This document shows positions 8,336 through 16,685 of a DNA stretch of 24,414 nt, in pieces. The stretch is taken from positions 1-24,414 of the forward strand of contig JAWLDT010000039.1 of assembly GCA_041686485.1 (NCBI GenBank). Reading direction: 5' to 3'. The notes below the pieces were generated by a model. The model was given only the letters and a program-made list of their open reading frames with translations. It searched no databases and had not been told where the DNA came from. This stretch comes from PUPG01 sp041686485 (GTDB lineage: Bacteria > Bacteroidota > Bacteroidia > Bacteroidales > UBA7960). A program made the translations under genes and the position numbers. Within the stretch, counting starts at the first letter, position 1; every line of letters starts with the position of its first letter.

Positions 8336-8623
8336 TTATTCTGTCATGGCATTTAATTGATCAAACATGCCATTGACTTTTGTCAGCAGATCACTGTACA
8401 GTGAGCCAAAATACTTTTTCCTGTCTTTATGGTCCATCTTGTTCACAGACTGGTCATTTAATTTGGTGATCATATCATCCCTGAAGCGGAGAATGTCTTT
8501 GATCATTTCATTCACCTTTTCCTGATTCTCTTTCTTTTCCATTGATTGCCGAATCAGACAGGTGCCGACCACATCATCAATCAACAAATTGATGTCCTTT
8601 TTCAGGTTTTTTTTACTTGCCAT
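8336..8623 (-). CDS. Small conserved Bacteroidales protein of unknown function (95 aa)
   Basis: A 95-aa soluble protein with no signal peptide or membrane segment. It is highly charged and apparently all-helical, opening MASKKNLKKDINLLIDD. From memory, similar short proteins with the same MASKK-LKK-N opening and a closing helix ending in a few small residues occur widely in Bacteroidales genomes without an assigned function. The body is rich in Lys, Asp, Met and Asn, with no Cys pair or recognisable catalytic motif. It follows the FKBP lipoprotein gene by 21 bases and is closed by an intrinsic terminator, so the two are probably co-transcribed. Real coding is supported by its position, a sensible start and the terminator just after its stop. 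Function is unknown. Confidence 0.8.
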   Translation of the reverse strand: MASKKNLKKDINLLIDDVVGTCLIRQSMEKKENQEKVNEMIKDILRFRDDMITKLNDQSVNKMDHKDRKKYFGSLYSDLLTKVNGMFDQLNAMTE

Positions 8624-8644
8624 CTTTCTACTATTTGAAAATTA

Positions 8645-9109
8645 TTAAAAATCAAAAATCTCAACCTCGTATCTCAGGACTTCTCCATAAGGCAGGTTTC
8701 CATAACCGTTCTCACCATATCCCAAATCAGAAGGAATAAATATCATTCCACTTCCATCACGCTTAAACGATGTGATGCCATACCTGAAACCCGGGACCAT
8801 TGAAGTAACCTGAACGTTGGTATTGTAACCGGCATTGTATAAGTCACCGTTTAATTCATATCCCTCAAAGGTCATCCGGATAGTGCTGTTTTCGTTGGGA
8901 TAATTTCCGGATCCTTCTTCTTCAATAACAACAAACACCCCTGAATCAAGCTCCTCGTAATCATAGCCGTGTTCCTCAAGATATTCCAATATCTTTTCCC
9001 TGTCTTTCTCGGCTCTTTGCTCTGGTGTCTCGGTGTCACAGGCCATCATCAAAACCAGCAAAGAGGTCAGCCATAAGGGGAAAAACCATGTATATGCTTT
9101 TACGTGCAT
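8645..9109 (-). CDS. FKBP-type peptidyl-prolyl cis-trans isomerase, predicted lipoprotein (GldI-like)
   Basis: A 154-aa protein with a hydrophobic N-terminal segment ending LLVLMMAC. Cys24 is the likely lipidated residue, although MMAC is a loose lipobox. After an acidic helix (about 30-50) comes an FKBP fold to the C-terminus, recognised by IRMTFEGYELNGDLYN, VPGFRYGITSFKRDGSGMIFIPSDLGYGENG and the closing strand LRYEVEIFDF. Such proteins assist folding at prolyl bonds in the periplasm. GldI, a gliding-motility lipoprotein of Bacteroidota, belongs to the same broad group, but no gliding genes are nearby. The gene lies 126 bases from ftsZ and has its own consensus promoter, so it is probably a separate unit from the division cluster. 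Isomerase activity is inferred from the fold only. Confidence 0.88.
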   Translation of the reverse strand: MHVKAYTWFFPLWLTSLLVLMMACDTETPEQRAEKDREKILEYLEEHGYDYEELDSGVFVVIEEEGSGNYPNENSTIRMTFEGYELNGDLYNAGYNTNVQVTSMVPGFRYGITSFKRDGSGMIFIPSDLGYGENGYGNLPYGEVLRYEVEIFDF

Positions 9110-9118
9110 ACCTTCTTA

Positions 9119-9204
9119 TTTGAATCTATATTGTGTTTTTATGTTTGCAAAAATACAATAAATAATAATGAGTTTGTCAACCTCTTACTGATAATAGATT
9201 CAAA
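9119..9204. repeat. Perfect 11-bp inverted repeat bracketing a promoter
   Basis: TTTGAATCTAT at 9119-9129 is the exact reverse complement of ATAGATTCAAA at 9194-9204, with 64 bases between the arms. The predicted promoter (9148-9180) lies between the two arms. The inner arm is about 10 bases from the start codon of the FKBP gene. The outer arm lies upstream of the -33 element, so a transcript hairpin is unlikely. Two half-sites of an operator are a possible reading. Confidence 0.55.
9148..9180 (-). promoter_or_regulatory. Bacteroidota-type promoter for the FKBP / small-protein unit
   Basis: On the minus strand TATTTTTG (9148-9155) is a perfect match to the Bacteroidota -7 element TAnnTTTG. 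TTG (9178-9180) lies 22 bases upstream; the usual spacing is about 19, so the -33 match is only fair. The leader would be about 30 bases before the ATG at 9109. The position between ftsZ and an apparently separate unit supports it. Confidence 0.55.
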
Positions 9205-9235
9205 AAGGTCATTTTTGGTTCCATTAAATAGTTGC

Positions 9236-10807
9236 TTAGTCTACATTGTCATGTAAGAATGAATTATTCGATTTGATCTGTGATTTTTTATGTTCGGACT
9301 CATTCAGCGTATAGCGGGATATTTGAGACTCGTTGCTCGCAGGTACCGGATTAAGATTTACCTTTCTGCGTACGTAGGCCGGTTGTTGTTCCAGGTCTGC
9401 AAGGCCCTCCGGTGTTTTTAACTGGATGCTCAGCTGTTTCAGTCTTTCTTCACGGTTTTTGATATATTGTTGTTTATCCGTATCGTCGGTATCGGCGTTG
9501 CTTTGTTCTTTCGTTGGGCTTGACCCTTCTGTTTTTCGTACAGACATGTTTTCCCGGAAATTTTCAAGACTATCTGTTTTGAAACTTTGTTTCTTATTTT
9601 TCCGGGTTTCAGATCTGTTTTGTGCATCACCGGTTGTGCTGTGGCTTTTGTTTTTCAGCGTGAATATCCCAGCTTCTGCCGTTTCTTTATCTTCATCAAA
9701 TGGGCCATCCCACTCAATGGTTTTTTGCTTGTTGTTTTCCGGCTCTTTTGACGCTGCCGGCTCTTTAGGTTCTTCCAATGGCATAACCTTCTTTTCTTCC
9801 TGCTTAGCGTCGATATCATATAGCCGGTTATTGGCTCCAAAGCCTGTTGCAACAAGGGTTACATTAATATTTGCTCCCAATGAGTCGTCCTGGCTAAGGC
9901 CCCAGATTATTTCAGCTGAGGAGCCGGCTTCATCCTGGATATAATCTGTGATCTCCGTAATTTCATCCATGAGTATCTCTTCTGTACCGCTTGTAATATT
10001 CAACAGGATATTTTGAGCGCCTTTGATCTGGTTATCATTTAGCAATGGTGAAGACAATGCTGTTTCTATGGCTTTAACAGCCCTGTTGTCGCCCTCGGCA
10101 TTGCCGCTGCCCATGATGGCCACACCACTGCCCGACATCACCGTCCGAACGTCGGCAAAGTCAACATTGATGTTGCCTGTTAGTGTGATGATCTCTGCAA
10201 TTCCCTTGGCTCCTGTTGTGAGTACATTATCAGCTTTGGCAAAGGCTTCTGATACGGATAAGTTGCCATACAACTCACGCAAACGGTCATTGCATATGAT
10301 CAGGAGTGTGTCTACCCCTTCAGATAATTCCTTGATACCTTCTTCTGCTTGTTGCCGTCGCTTACGACCCTCAAAAGAGAAGGGGATGGTAACAATGGCC
10401 ACTGTGAGGATACCCATTTCCTTTGATGCCTTTGCAATGACAGGTGTTGCTCCGGTGCCTGTTCCACCCCCCATACCTGCCGTAATAAACAGCATTTTGG
10501 TATTGGAGCCAAAGGCCTCTTTAATACGGTCAATATCTTCAATGGCCGCATTTCGTCCTACTTCAGGTATACTGCCTGCACCACGACCCTCTGTCAGACT
10601 TACTCCCAGCTGTATCTTACTGGGAACAGGGCTTTTTTCCAGTGCCTGGGCATCGGTGTTGCAGACAAAGAAATCCACACCTTCAATACCCTGACTGAAC
10701 ATGTGATTAACGGCGTTACTACCACCTCCGCCAACACCGATCACTTTGATGATGGAGGATTGGTTTTTCGGAAGATCGAATTTAATCATGTCTGTGGTCA
10801 TAATCAT
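9236..10807 (-). CDS. ftsZ: Cell division GTPase FtsZ
   Basis: A 523-aa tubulin homologue that forms the Z ring. The GTPase domain (about residues 20-330) includes VGGGGSNAVN (25-34), the tubulin signature GGGTGTG (113-119) and the T7 loop NVDFADV (214-220) that completes the active site of the next subunit. A linker of about 170 residues, rich in Lys, Glu, Ser, Thr and Gln, follows. The conserved C-terminal peptide ends NNSFLHDNVD and is where FtsA is expected to dock. The protein is longer than E. coli FtsZ because of the linker, as usual in Bacteroidota. Start choice is open among Met1, Met3 and Met7, all in the first 20 bases. A 113-bp gap separates it from ftsA, one of the larger gaps in the cluster, so an extra promoter is possible. 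No clear terminator follows. Confidence 0.97.
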   Translation of the reverse strand: MIMTTDMIKFDLPKNQSSIIKVIGVGGGGSNAVNHMFSQGIEGVDFFVCNTDAQALEKSPVPSKIQLGVSLTEGRGAGSIPEVGRNAAIEDIDRIKEAFGSNTKMLFITAGMGGGTGTGATPVIAKASKEMGILTVAIVTIPFSFEGRKRRQQAEEGIKELSEGVDTLLIICNDRLRELYGNLSVSEAFAKADNVLTTGAKGIAEIITLTGNINVDFADVRTVMSGSGVAIMGSGNAEGDNRAVKAIETALSSPLLNDNQIKGAQNILLNITSGTEEILMDEITEITDYIQDEAGSSAEIIWGLSQDDSLGANINVTLVATGFGANNRLYDIDAKQEEKKVMPLEEPKEPAASKEPENNKQKTIEWDGPFDEDKETAEAGIFTLKNKSHSTTGDAQNRSETRKNKKQSFKTDSLENFRENMSVRKTEGSSPTKEQSNADTDDTDKQQYIKNREERLKQLSIQLKTPEGLADLEQQPAYVRRKVNLNPVPASNESQISRYTLNESEHKKSQIKSNNSFLHDNVD

Positions 10808-10849
10808 ATCGTGTTAAAAAGGTACGTCAAAAAATGTATTGGTTCTCAG

Positions 10850-10867
10850 AACGCTTTGTGAAACGTT
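10850..10867. other. Imperfect palindrome in the ftsA-ftsZ gap
   Basis: AACGCTTTGTGAAACGTT reads almost the same on both strands: AACG and CGTT ends match and inner TT/AA pairs match, with four to six central mismatches. It sits about 43 bases upstream of the ftsZ start in the 113-bp gap between ftsA and ftsZ. It could be an operator or a weak hairpin. The remainder of the gap shows TACATTTT and TACCTTTT, which resemble the -7 element but have no TTG at the right distance. Chance is a real alternative. Confidence 0.25.
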
Positions 10868-10920
10868 GTATAATGGTGTATCTATTATTGTTAGCGGTTT
10901 TTTATCCTGAATGTCTGTCT

Positions 10921-12195
10921 TCATGCATCCCCATCTTTTTCAAAAAATTCTTTCCCTTTTATGAATATTCTGTCAAAGAAACTTTCTTTCTGCGGTTTCT
11001 TCTTTCCCTCATTGGGTTTGTTTTTCTGTTTTGATTCTTGTTCGAATTTCTGAAATCCTCTGATCACCAAACCAATACCTGTTGCATGCACGGGGCTTGC
11101 TGTTTCTCCTGAAGGTGATTTGGCCAGGTGTTCGTTGGGATAGCCGATGCGTGTGTCCATGCCGGTTATAAACTCCGTCAGTTGGGCCACATGTTTCAAT
11201 TGGCTGCCGCCCCCGGTAAGCACAATGCCGGCAATAAGTTTGTTTTCGAAGCCAGATGTTTTGATCTCATAATAAACATGTTCTATGATCTCTTCCATTC
11301 TGGCCTGAATGATGTGGGCCAGGTTTTTCAGCGATATCTCCTTTGGTTCACGGCCCTTCAGGCCCGGAATGGAAACGATTTCCTCATCCTTGTTTTCACT
11401 GGCAAGCGCTGATCCAAAGCTTTTTTTCAGCGCTTCAGCCTGGTTACGTATGATCGAGCAACCCTCTTTGATGTCATCCGTGATGGCGTTGCCCCCCAGT
11501 GGGATTACAGCTGTATGCCGGATGATCTCATCCTGGAAAATGGCCATATCGGTTGTGCCGCCCCCAATATCGACAAGTACCACGCCGGCTTCCTTCTCCT
11601 GGTCGTTCAGCACTGCTTCCGCAGACGCCAGGGGTTCCAATATTATATCGCTGATGATCAATCCGGATTTGGAGACACATTTTTCAATATTTTTGGCGGC
11701 CGCCACCTTGCCGGTGATGATATGGAAGTTGGCTTCCAGGCAATTACCGGACATACCAACTGGTTCCCGAATACCCTGCTGTCCGTCGATGATGTATTCC
11801 TGGGGAATGACATGGATGATCTCCTCGCCGGGGGGCAGGGCCAGCTTATACATGTTCTCCACAAGCCTGTCTATATCCTCACTGGCGACTTCTTCATCCA
11901 CGGCATTGCGCATAATATTTCCCCGGTGTTGCAGGCTGCGGATATGTTGACCGGCAATACCAACATTGGTTATTTTGATCTCCACTTCTGATCGTTGGCT
12001 GGCTTCAGCAACAGATTTGCTTATGGAGTTTACCGTGTGCTGAATATTTTCAACCACACCACGGTTAACGCCAAGAGAATCTGTGCGGCCAATTCCCAGG
12101 ATCTCTACCTTATCGTATTCGTTTTTGCGTCCGACGACGCAGGCAATTTTTGTGGATCCGATATCCAGTCCTACGATGATTTCAGTTGATTCCAT
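10921..12195 (-). CDS. ftsA: Cell division protein FtsA
   Basis: A 424-aa actin-fold ATPase that tethers FtsZ to the membrane. The ATG at 12195 puts the phosphate-1 motif GLDIGSTKIACVVG at residue 9, as in the family. A TTG seven codons upstream overlaps the ftsQ stop and is less likely. Other signs are the FtsA-specific 1C subdomain region (GVNRGVVENIQHT onwards), VLVDIGGGTTDMAIF (phosphate 2) and GIVLTGGGSQLKHV (adenosine motif). The C-terminus (SFFDRIFIKGKEFFEKDGDA) is an amphipathic helix with the expected Phe, Ile and Lys pattern for membrane targeting, after a basic linker. It starts 8 bases after ftsQ ends, in the standard ftsQ-ftsA-ftsZ order. Confidence 0.96.
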   Translation of the reverse strand: MESTEIIVGLDIGSTKIACVVGRKNEYDKVEILGIGRTDSLGVNRGVVENIQHTVNSISKSVAEASQRSEVEIKITNVGIAGQHIRSLQHRGNIMRNAVDEEVASEDIDRLVENMYKLALPPGEEIIHVIPQEYIIDGQQGIREPVGMSGNCLEANFHIITGKVAAAKNIEKCVSKSGLIISDIILEPLASAEAVLNDQEKEAGVVLVDIGGGTTDMAIFQDEIIRHTAVIPLGGNAITDDIKEGCSIIRNQAEALKKSFGSALASENKDEEIVSIPGLKGREPKEISLKNLAHIIQARMEEIIEHVYYEIKTSGFENKLIAGIVLTGGGSQLKHVAQLTEFITGMDTRIGYPNEHLAKSPSGETASPVHATGIGLVIRGFQKFEQESKQKNKPNEGKKKPQKESFFDRIFIKGKEFFEKDGDA

Positions 12196-12203
12196 AACCT
12201 TAT

Positions 12204-12992
12204 CTATTTTTTGCAAACGATCTGTTTATTATATTTTACATTGACCCTGCTGTAATAATGCCACCCTGCTTCAGGCAATCCCCGCTTGTAAAAAAGCCTG
12301 AGCTTCCTGAATTTTTCTTCCAGGTTTTCCGGGCTGCCAAATTCAATGATGTGTGCGCCGTTTTTAGGGGTTAGTTCCAGGCTTCCGTTTCGTGTAATAT
12401 GGATATGGTCAATAAAAGCCTCCCAAAAAGGATCCTCATGAATGAATCTGGCTACATTATATAATTTATGCATGGTATACGCTTTCTCTGATAATTCTTC
12501 CTGTTCACTTTTGTGAATATCAAAACCGGGTGAGTACTCCATATTGATATGGCCTGTTGCCAGCATGACCCTGGCGGTGTGTTCCTCTGATAAGGGGAAC
12601 ATCACACCGTTCCTGTCAATATAAAAACTGTTATTATGGCTGTTGATAACCCTGAATAGCGGGTCACGCAGGGTGACAGCCACCTTTATCTCACCATTGA
12701 TGGTGCGGTATATGTCTGCCTGTTCAACCCACGCAATATTATGAACGAGGCTTCTAAGCTCCTGCATTGTAGCCGGATCAGGTGGATGCCCTTCAAGGCT
12801 GTCCACACGTGCGGTGATTTTTTCTCTGATACTTTCGCTGCGTATAAAATGATTGCCACTGCGGCTATTAACCCTAACATGCAAGTCGCTGCATGCTTTT
12901 TGCAGGTTGCTGTCGACGGCAAAACTCATCAGCACGATTAGCCCAACCGGTAACAGGGTATATAATAATATGTATATACTATTTCTGATCAT
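12204..12992 (-). CDS. ftsQ: Cell division protein FtsQ/DivIB
   Basis: A 262-aa bitopic membrane protein with a very short cytoplasmic tail, one membrane segment (about residues 7-24) and a periplasmic part. The segment from about 35 to 105 has the POTRA pattern: DLHVRVNSRSGNHFIRSESIREKI, then LRSLVHNIAWVEQADIYRTINGEIKVAVTLRDPLFRV. The latter contains the typical short sequence ahead of RxPLxRV. The remainder is the FtsQ beta domain with NNSFYIDRNGVMFPLS. FtsQ recruits FtsL and other late divisome proteins. Its ATG overlaps the murC TGA by 4 bases (ATGA), a coupled arrangement. FtsQ is poorly conserved and rests partly on position in the cluster. Confidence 0.9.
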   Translation of the reverse strand: MIRNSIYILLYTLLPVGLIVLMSFAVDSNLQKACSDLHVRVNSRSGNHFIRSESIREKITARVDSLEGHPPDPATMQELRSLVHNIAWVEQADIYRTINGEIKVAVTLRDPLFRVINSHNNSFYIDRNGVMFPLSEEHTARVMLATGHINMEYSPGFDIHKSEQEELSEKAYTMHKLYNVARFIHEDPFWEAFIDHIHITRNGSLELTPKNGAHIIEFGSPENLEEKFRKLRLFYKRGLPEAGWHYYSRVNVKYNKQIVCKK

Positions 12993-14353
12993 AGCAATGC
13001 TTTCTGTTTGATGATAGCGGTGATGGTTTCCGCCAGATTCCCGATATCACCTGCGCCCATGGTCAGCAGTACCTCCGTATCTCTTTCCCTGATGATCTCC
13101 GGTAATTCTTCGCGGCTGCAATGCATCGCATGTGGACCGGATACTTTATCCAGCAGCAACCCCGCATCTACGCCTTCAATAGGCGCCTCCCTTGCCGGGT
13201 AGATGTCGAGCAGTATCAATTCATCCGGTAATGACAGGCTTTCTGCAAATTGATCGGCCAGGTCGCGGGTGCGTGAGAACAGATGTGGCTGAAATATGCC
13301 GGTGATCTTTTTGCCGGGCCAGATCTCCCGCGCCGACAGGATACAGGCTCTGATCTCCTCCGGGTGATGGGCGTAATCATCAATATATATGTTGTGTTCA
13401 TCCTGGTAACGTAATTCGAAGCGGCGTTTAACACCCAGAAAGCTTTTCAGGCCCTCCTCTATGTCATATCTGTCTACACCTGCCAGATGTGCCAGCGCTG
13501 AAGCACCCAGGGCGTTTTCCAAATTATGCCTGCCCGGATGTCCTACCCGGAAATTATTGATGTGTAACCTGCCTCTGACAGAGGCTGTATAGTATCCCTG
13601 TTCCAGCTGAATGTTTTCCAGGTAATAATCGGCTTTCTCTTTTGGATGATATGTGAAATGCTTCCCGGTAAAATGTAGGTCATTAACAACCCCTTTTTTA
13701 GCTATCAGGGTGCCCCCGGGTAAAAGCTTCCGCGCAAACCCGGCAAAGGATTGTTGTAACTCCTGGCGGGAACCATAAACGTCAAGGTGGTCGTCATCTA
13801 TTGATGAGATAACTGCTATGGATGGGTTCAGGTGGAGGAAGGACCGGTCGTATTCGTCAGCTTCAGCGATGAGCCACTCAGGATCCGGGTCGCCAATATA
13901 ATTGGTATTGTAGTTGGTACTGACACCTCCCAGGAAAGCCAGGCAAGGTATGCCGGCGGTCTTCATGATATGGGCGAGCATGGTTGTGATGGTCGTTTTC
14001 CCGTGGGTCCCGGCTATGGCTATGGTGGGCGTTTCTTTGGATAGCATGCCCAGTACTTCTGCGCGTTTTATGACTGGAGTTCCGCTGTTGGAAAAATGTT
14101 GGAACAGCCGTGTTGTTGCCGGGACGGCCGGTGTATATATGACCAGTTCCGGTGTGATGTTCAGCATTGCCGGGTCGTCCTCATAAATAACCGTGATGCC
14201 TTGCTCCTCCAGATTTTTAGTCAGGGGGCCCGGGGTTTTGTCATAGCCACATACGCTTACGCCCCGGCTGTGAAAGTAGCCGGCCAGGGCGCTCATGCCT
14301 GCACCGCCGATGCCCAGGAAGCATATTTGTGTTATGTGGTTTAGGTTTGTCAT
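12989..14353 (-). CDS. murC: UDP-N-acetylmuramate--L-alanine ligase MurC
   Basis: A 454-aa cytoplasmic Mur ligase that adds the first amino acid, L-alanine, to UDP-MurNAc with ATP. The ATG at 14353 gives the expected N-terminus MTNLNHITQICFLGIGGAGM; a TTG seven codons earlier is an unneeded alternative. Domain 1 has GIGGAGMSALAGYF, the ATP loop is GTHGKTT (residues 115-121), and domain 3 includes RRFELRYQ, DDYAHHPEEI and LFSRTRDLADQF. All three Mur ligase domains are present and of normal size, in contrast to the shortened murD in the same cluster. The gene lies 30 bases after murG and overlaps ftsQ by 4 bases. Confidence 0.97.
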   Translation of the reverse strand: MTNLNHITQICFLGIGGAGMSALAGYFHSRGVSVCGYDKTPGPLTKNLEEQGITVIYEDDPAMLNITPELVIYTPAVPATTRLFQHFSNSGTPVIKRAEVLGMLSKETPTIAIAGTHGKTTITTMLAHIMKTAGIPCLAFLGGVSTNYNTNYIGDPDPEWLIAEADEYDRSFLHLNPSIAVISSIDDDHLDVYGSRQELQQSFAGFARKLLPGGTLIAKKGVVNDLHFTGKHFTYHPKEKADYYLENIQLEQGYYTASVRGRLHINNFRVGHPGRHNLENALGASALAHLAGVDRYDIEEGLKSFLGVKRRFELRYQDEHNIYIDDYAHHPEEIRACILSAREIWPGKKITGIFQPHLFSRTRDLADQFAESLSLPDELILLDIYPAREAPIEGVDAGLLLDKVSGPHAMHCSREELPEIIRERDTEVLLTMGAGDIGNLAETITAIIKQKALL

Positions 14354-14383
14354 ACGGTTATTCCTGTTCTGCAATTATGTTGG

Positions 14384-15547
14384 TTAGTTTATTGCTTGAT
14401 TTGTCTTAGTACCCGGGGAATCAGTCAGGCTCAAAACCTCGCCGGCGATGGCACCTGCGGGATCGTGAAAAGTGAGCCCCGCCAATCTTTCCCGCAAACG
14501 ATGTTTGCTGTCTTCATCAAATATCAGATCTGTTACTGTCTTCCCAAGCTGGCTTTCTGCCTCCTGATCTTTAATGAGGATAGCGGCATGGTTGTTAACC
14601 AGTGCCATCGCATTTTTGGTCTGATGATCTTCAGCTACATTGGGTGAAGGGATCAGGATGGCGGGCTTTTGTACCGCGGTGATCTCTGAAACCGCGATGG
14701 CTCCCGCACGGCTTACCACCAGGTCGGCAGCGGCAAAAGCATAATCCATCCTGTCGATAAACGCATTGATATATAATTTGTCTTTTTCAATTTGGGCGGT
14801 CTGCTTGGCTGCTTGTTGGTAGAAGCCGCGGCCTGTCTGCCATATGAGTTGAATATTGTTTTTGAGAAACATGGCCAGGTGTTTGCTTACGGCTTCATTG
14901 ATGCTGCGTGCCCCCAGACTGCCGCCGGTGATCAGCAGTACCGGTTTATTGTCATCAAGGCCGAAATGCGCCAGGGCTGCCGGCCTTTTGTTTTCTGTTT
15001 TTGTGATATCTTCACGCACGGGGTTTCCTGCCACACATAGTTTTTCTTTGTTAAAATATTTTTCCATCCCATCATAAGAAACACATATTTTGCTGGCCTT
15101 CTTTCCAAGGTAACGGTTGGTGATTCCTGGAAAGCTGTTTTGTTCCTGTATCAGCACCGGTATTTTTTGTCCGGCAGCAGCCCATACCACCGGAGCGCTT
15201 GCATATCCGCCCACCCCGATCACCACGTCTGGTCTGAACCGCTTGATGATTTTTTTAGCACCTGCCATGCTTTTGACAATTTTCCAGGGCAGCAGGAGGT
15301 TTTTCCAGGTAAACCGCCTTGACAGGCCTGCAATATCGAGCCCGATTATATGAAACCCCGCTCCGGGCACTTTCTCCATCTCCATACGACCTTTAGCCCC
15401 GACAAAGAGGATATCACAGCCTGGCACCCTCTTTCGGAGTGCCAGCCCTATGGCTATGGCCGGAAAGACATGCCCGCCGGTTCCCCCGCCGGTAATGATA
15501 AACCTAAGCGGTTTGGCCGGTTGCGAAGTTGTTTCCATGTTTTTCAT
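14384..15547 (-). CDS. murG: Undecaprenyl-PP-MurNAc-pentapeptide GlcNAc transferase MurG
   Basis: A 387-aa GT-B glycosyltransferase that converts lipid I to lipid II at the inner face of the membrane. Visible motifs are GGGTGGHVFPAIAIG (20-34, G-loop 1), GVGGYASAPVV near 109, EQNSFPGITNRYLG near 132, GGSLGARSINEA (G-loop 3) and SRAGAIAVSEITA, the UDP-GlcNAc binding region. The start codon is inside ftsW: overlap is 44 bases with the first ATG, or 35 bases if Met4 at 15538 is used. Either leaves the N-terminal strand intact. Length is close to the usual 360 or so. Confidence 0.97.
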   Translation of the reverse strand: MKNMETTSQPAKPLRFIITGGGTGGHVFPAIAIGLALRKRVPGCDILFVGAKGRMEMEKVPGAGFHIIGLDIAGLSRRFTWKNLLLPWKIVKSMAGAKKIIKRFRPDVVIGVGGYASAPVVWAAAGQKIPVLIQEQNSFPGITNRYLGKKASKICVSYDGMEKYFNKEKLCVAGNPVREDITKTENKRPAALAHFGLDDNKPVLLITGGSLGARSINEAVSKHLAMFLKNNIQLIWQTGRGFYQQAAKQTAQIEKDKLYINAFIDRMDYAFAAADLVVSRAGAIAVSEITAVQKPAILIPSPNVAEDHQTKNAMALVNNHAAILIKDQEAESQLGKTVTDLIFDEDSKHRLRERLAGLTFHDPAGAIAGEVLSLTDSPGTKTNQAIN

Positions 15548-16667
15548 CTTTTTCTATTGTGCGACTCACACTCAGTATGATACCGATCGACAGGCTGGTG
15601 AACCATAAAGAGGTACCACCCATGCTGACTAACGGCAAAGGCTGTCCGGTAATTGGCAACAGGTTAACAGCAACTGCCATATGGATCATAGCCTGGAAGA
15701 CCAGGCCGAAACTAAGACCGGCTGCCGTCAGCGCGCCAAAGGTTCCGGGGCTCTTATGTGCAATCCGAATACCCCGGTATAATATGATCAGATAAAACAA
15801 TAATACGAGGAAGCCACCCACCAGTCCGTATTCTTCAATAATAATGGCATAAATAAAATCAGAATAAGCTTGCGGCAAAAAGTTCCTTTGTGTGGAGTTG
15901 CCCGGGAGCTTTCCTATAATCCCGCCCGTCGCAATGGCGATCTTCGCCTGATCGGCCTGGTAGGTATCGCTGTTTTCCCGGTCGACAAAAGAAACAGCCC
16001 GGTTTTGCCATGTCCCGACCCGTCCGCTGTTTGGCATTACAGTCAGGATCGCCACAAAAAGGGCAGCACCGGCAACACCAATACCAGCCATGTACATGAT
16101 GTACCGAAACCGGACGCGTCCGATAAACATCAAGACGGTAGCCGTGACCAGCAAAACAGCTGCCGTTGAAAAGTTTGCCGGCATGATCAGGGCACAGATA
16201 AGAATGACAGGTAATATCAATGGCACGAACCCGTTATTCAGTTCTTTGATTACCGGCTGTTTCCGTGTCAGGATACGTGCCAGGTATATGATCAGTGCCA
16301 GCCTGGCGAAATCAGAACTTTGAAAACTAACATTCAAAAAGGGAAGGGTGATCCAACGGCTTGCTTCATGAATGGTAGTGCCTAATAACAGGGTGAACAG
16401 CAGCAGCGGGACAGCCACATAGAGGGCCAGCTGACTGATACGCGAGTAATATGAATACCTGACCCTATGGGCCAGATACATTAATCCTGTGCCGAAAAAT
16501 ATGATAACCATGTGTTTAATCAGGTAATATTCTGTATTACCTGATTGGAGTTTATAAGCCAGGGTTCCTGAGGAACTGTAGACCGCAAGCATGGAAAGCA
16601 GGTAGAGGAAAACAACAACCACCCATATCGTCCGGTCCCCTTCAAATTTTTTAAACAATTTTTGCAT
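15504..16667 (-). CDS. ftsW: Lipid II polymerase FtsW (SEDS family)
   Basis: A 387-aa polytopic membrane protein of the SEDS family. FtsW polymerises lipid II into septal glycan together with its partner transpeptidase, FtsI. About ten hydrophobic segments are seen from residue 15 (IWVVVVFLYLLSMLAVYSSSG) to the C-terminus. The conserved late loop and helix PITGQPLPLVSMGGTSLWF, and the earlier YQADQAKIAIATGGIIGKLPGNSTQRNFLP with the expected extracellular loop residues, identify the family. Gene order next to murG and murD favours FtsW over RodA. It begins 18 bases after murD ends and overlaps murG by 44 bases. Confidence 0.96.
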   Translation of the reverse strand: MQKLFKKFEGDRTIWVVVVFLYLLSMLAVYSSSGTLAYKLQSGNTEYYLIKHMVIIFFGTGLMYLAHRVRYSYYSRISQLALYVAVPLLLFTLLLGTTIHEASRWITLPFLNVSFQSSDFARLALIIYLARILTRKQPVIKELNNGFVPLILPVILICALIMPANFSTAAVLLVTATVLMFIGRVRFRYIMYMAGIGVAGAALFVAILTVMPNSGRVGTWQNRAVSFVDRENSDTYQADQAKIAIATGGIIGKLPGNSTQRNFLPQAYSDFIYAIIIEEYGLVGGFLVLLFYLIILYRGIRIAHKSPGTFGALTAAGLSFGLVFQAMIHMAVAVNLLPITGQPLPLVSMGGTSLWFTSLSIGIILSVSRTIEKDEKHGNNFATGQTA

Positions 16668-16685
16668 GGCATTGCTGCTTTATGG

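Noticed and set aside
10023..10694. A 223-codon plus-strand open frame opposite ftsZ
   Set aside because: It is antisense to the most conserved part of the FtsZ GTPase domain, and the low-complexity translation rich in Ser, Pro and Ala is typical of a shadow frame.
15504..15547. The ftsW/murG overlap as a sign of error
   Set aside because: Both frames keep normal termini and motifs, and a shorter murG start (Met4) still overlaps. Such overlaps are common in dcw clusters.
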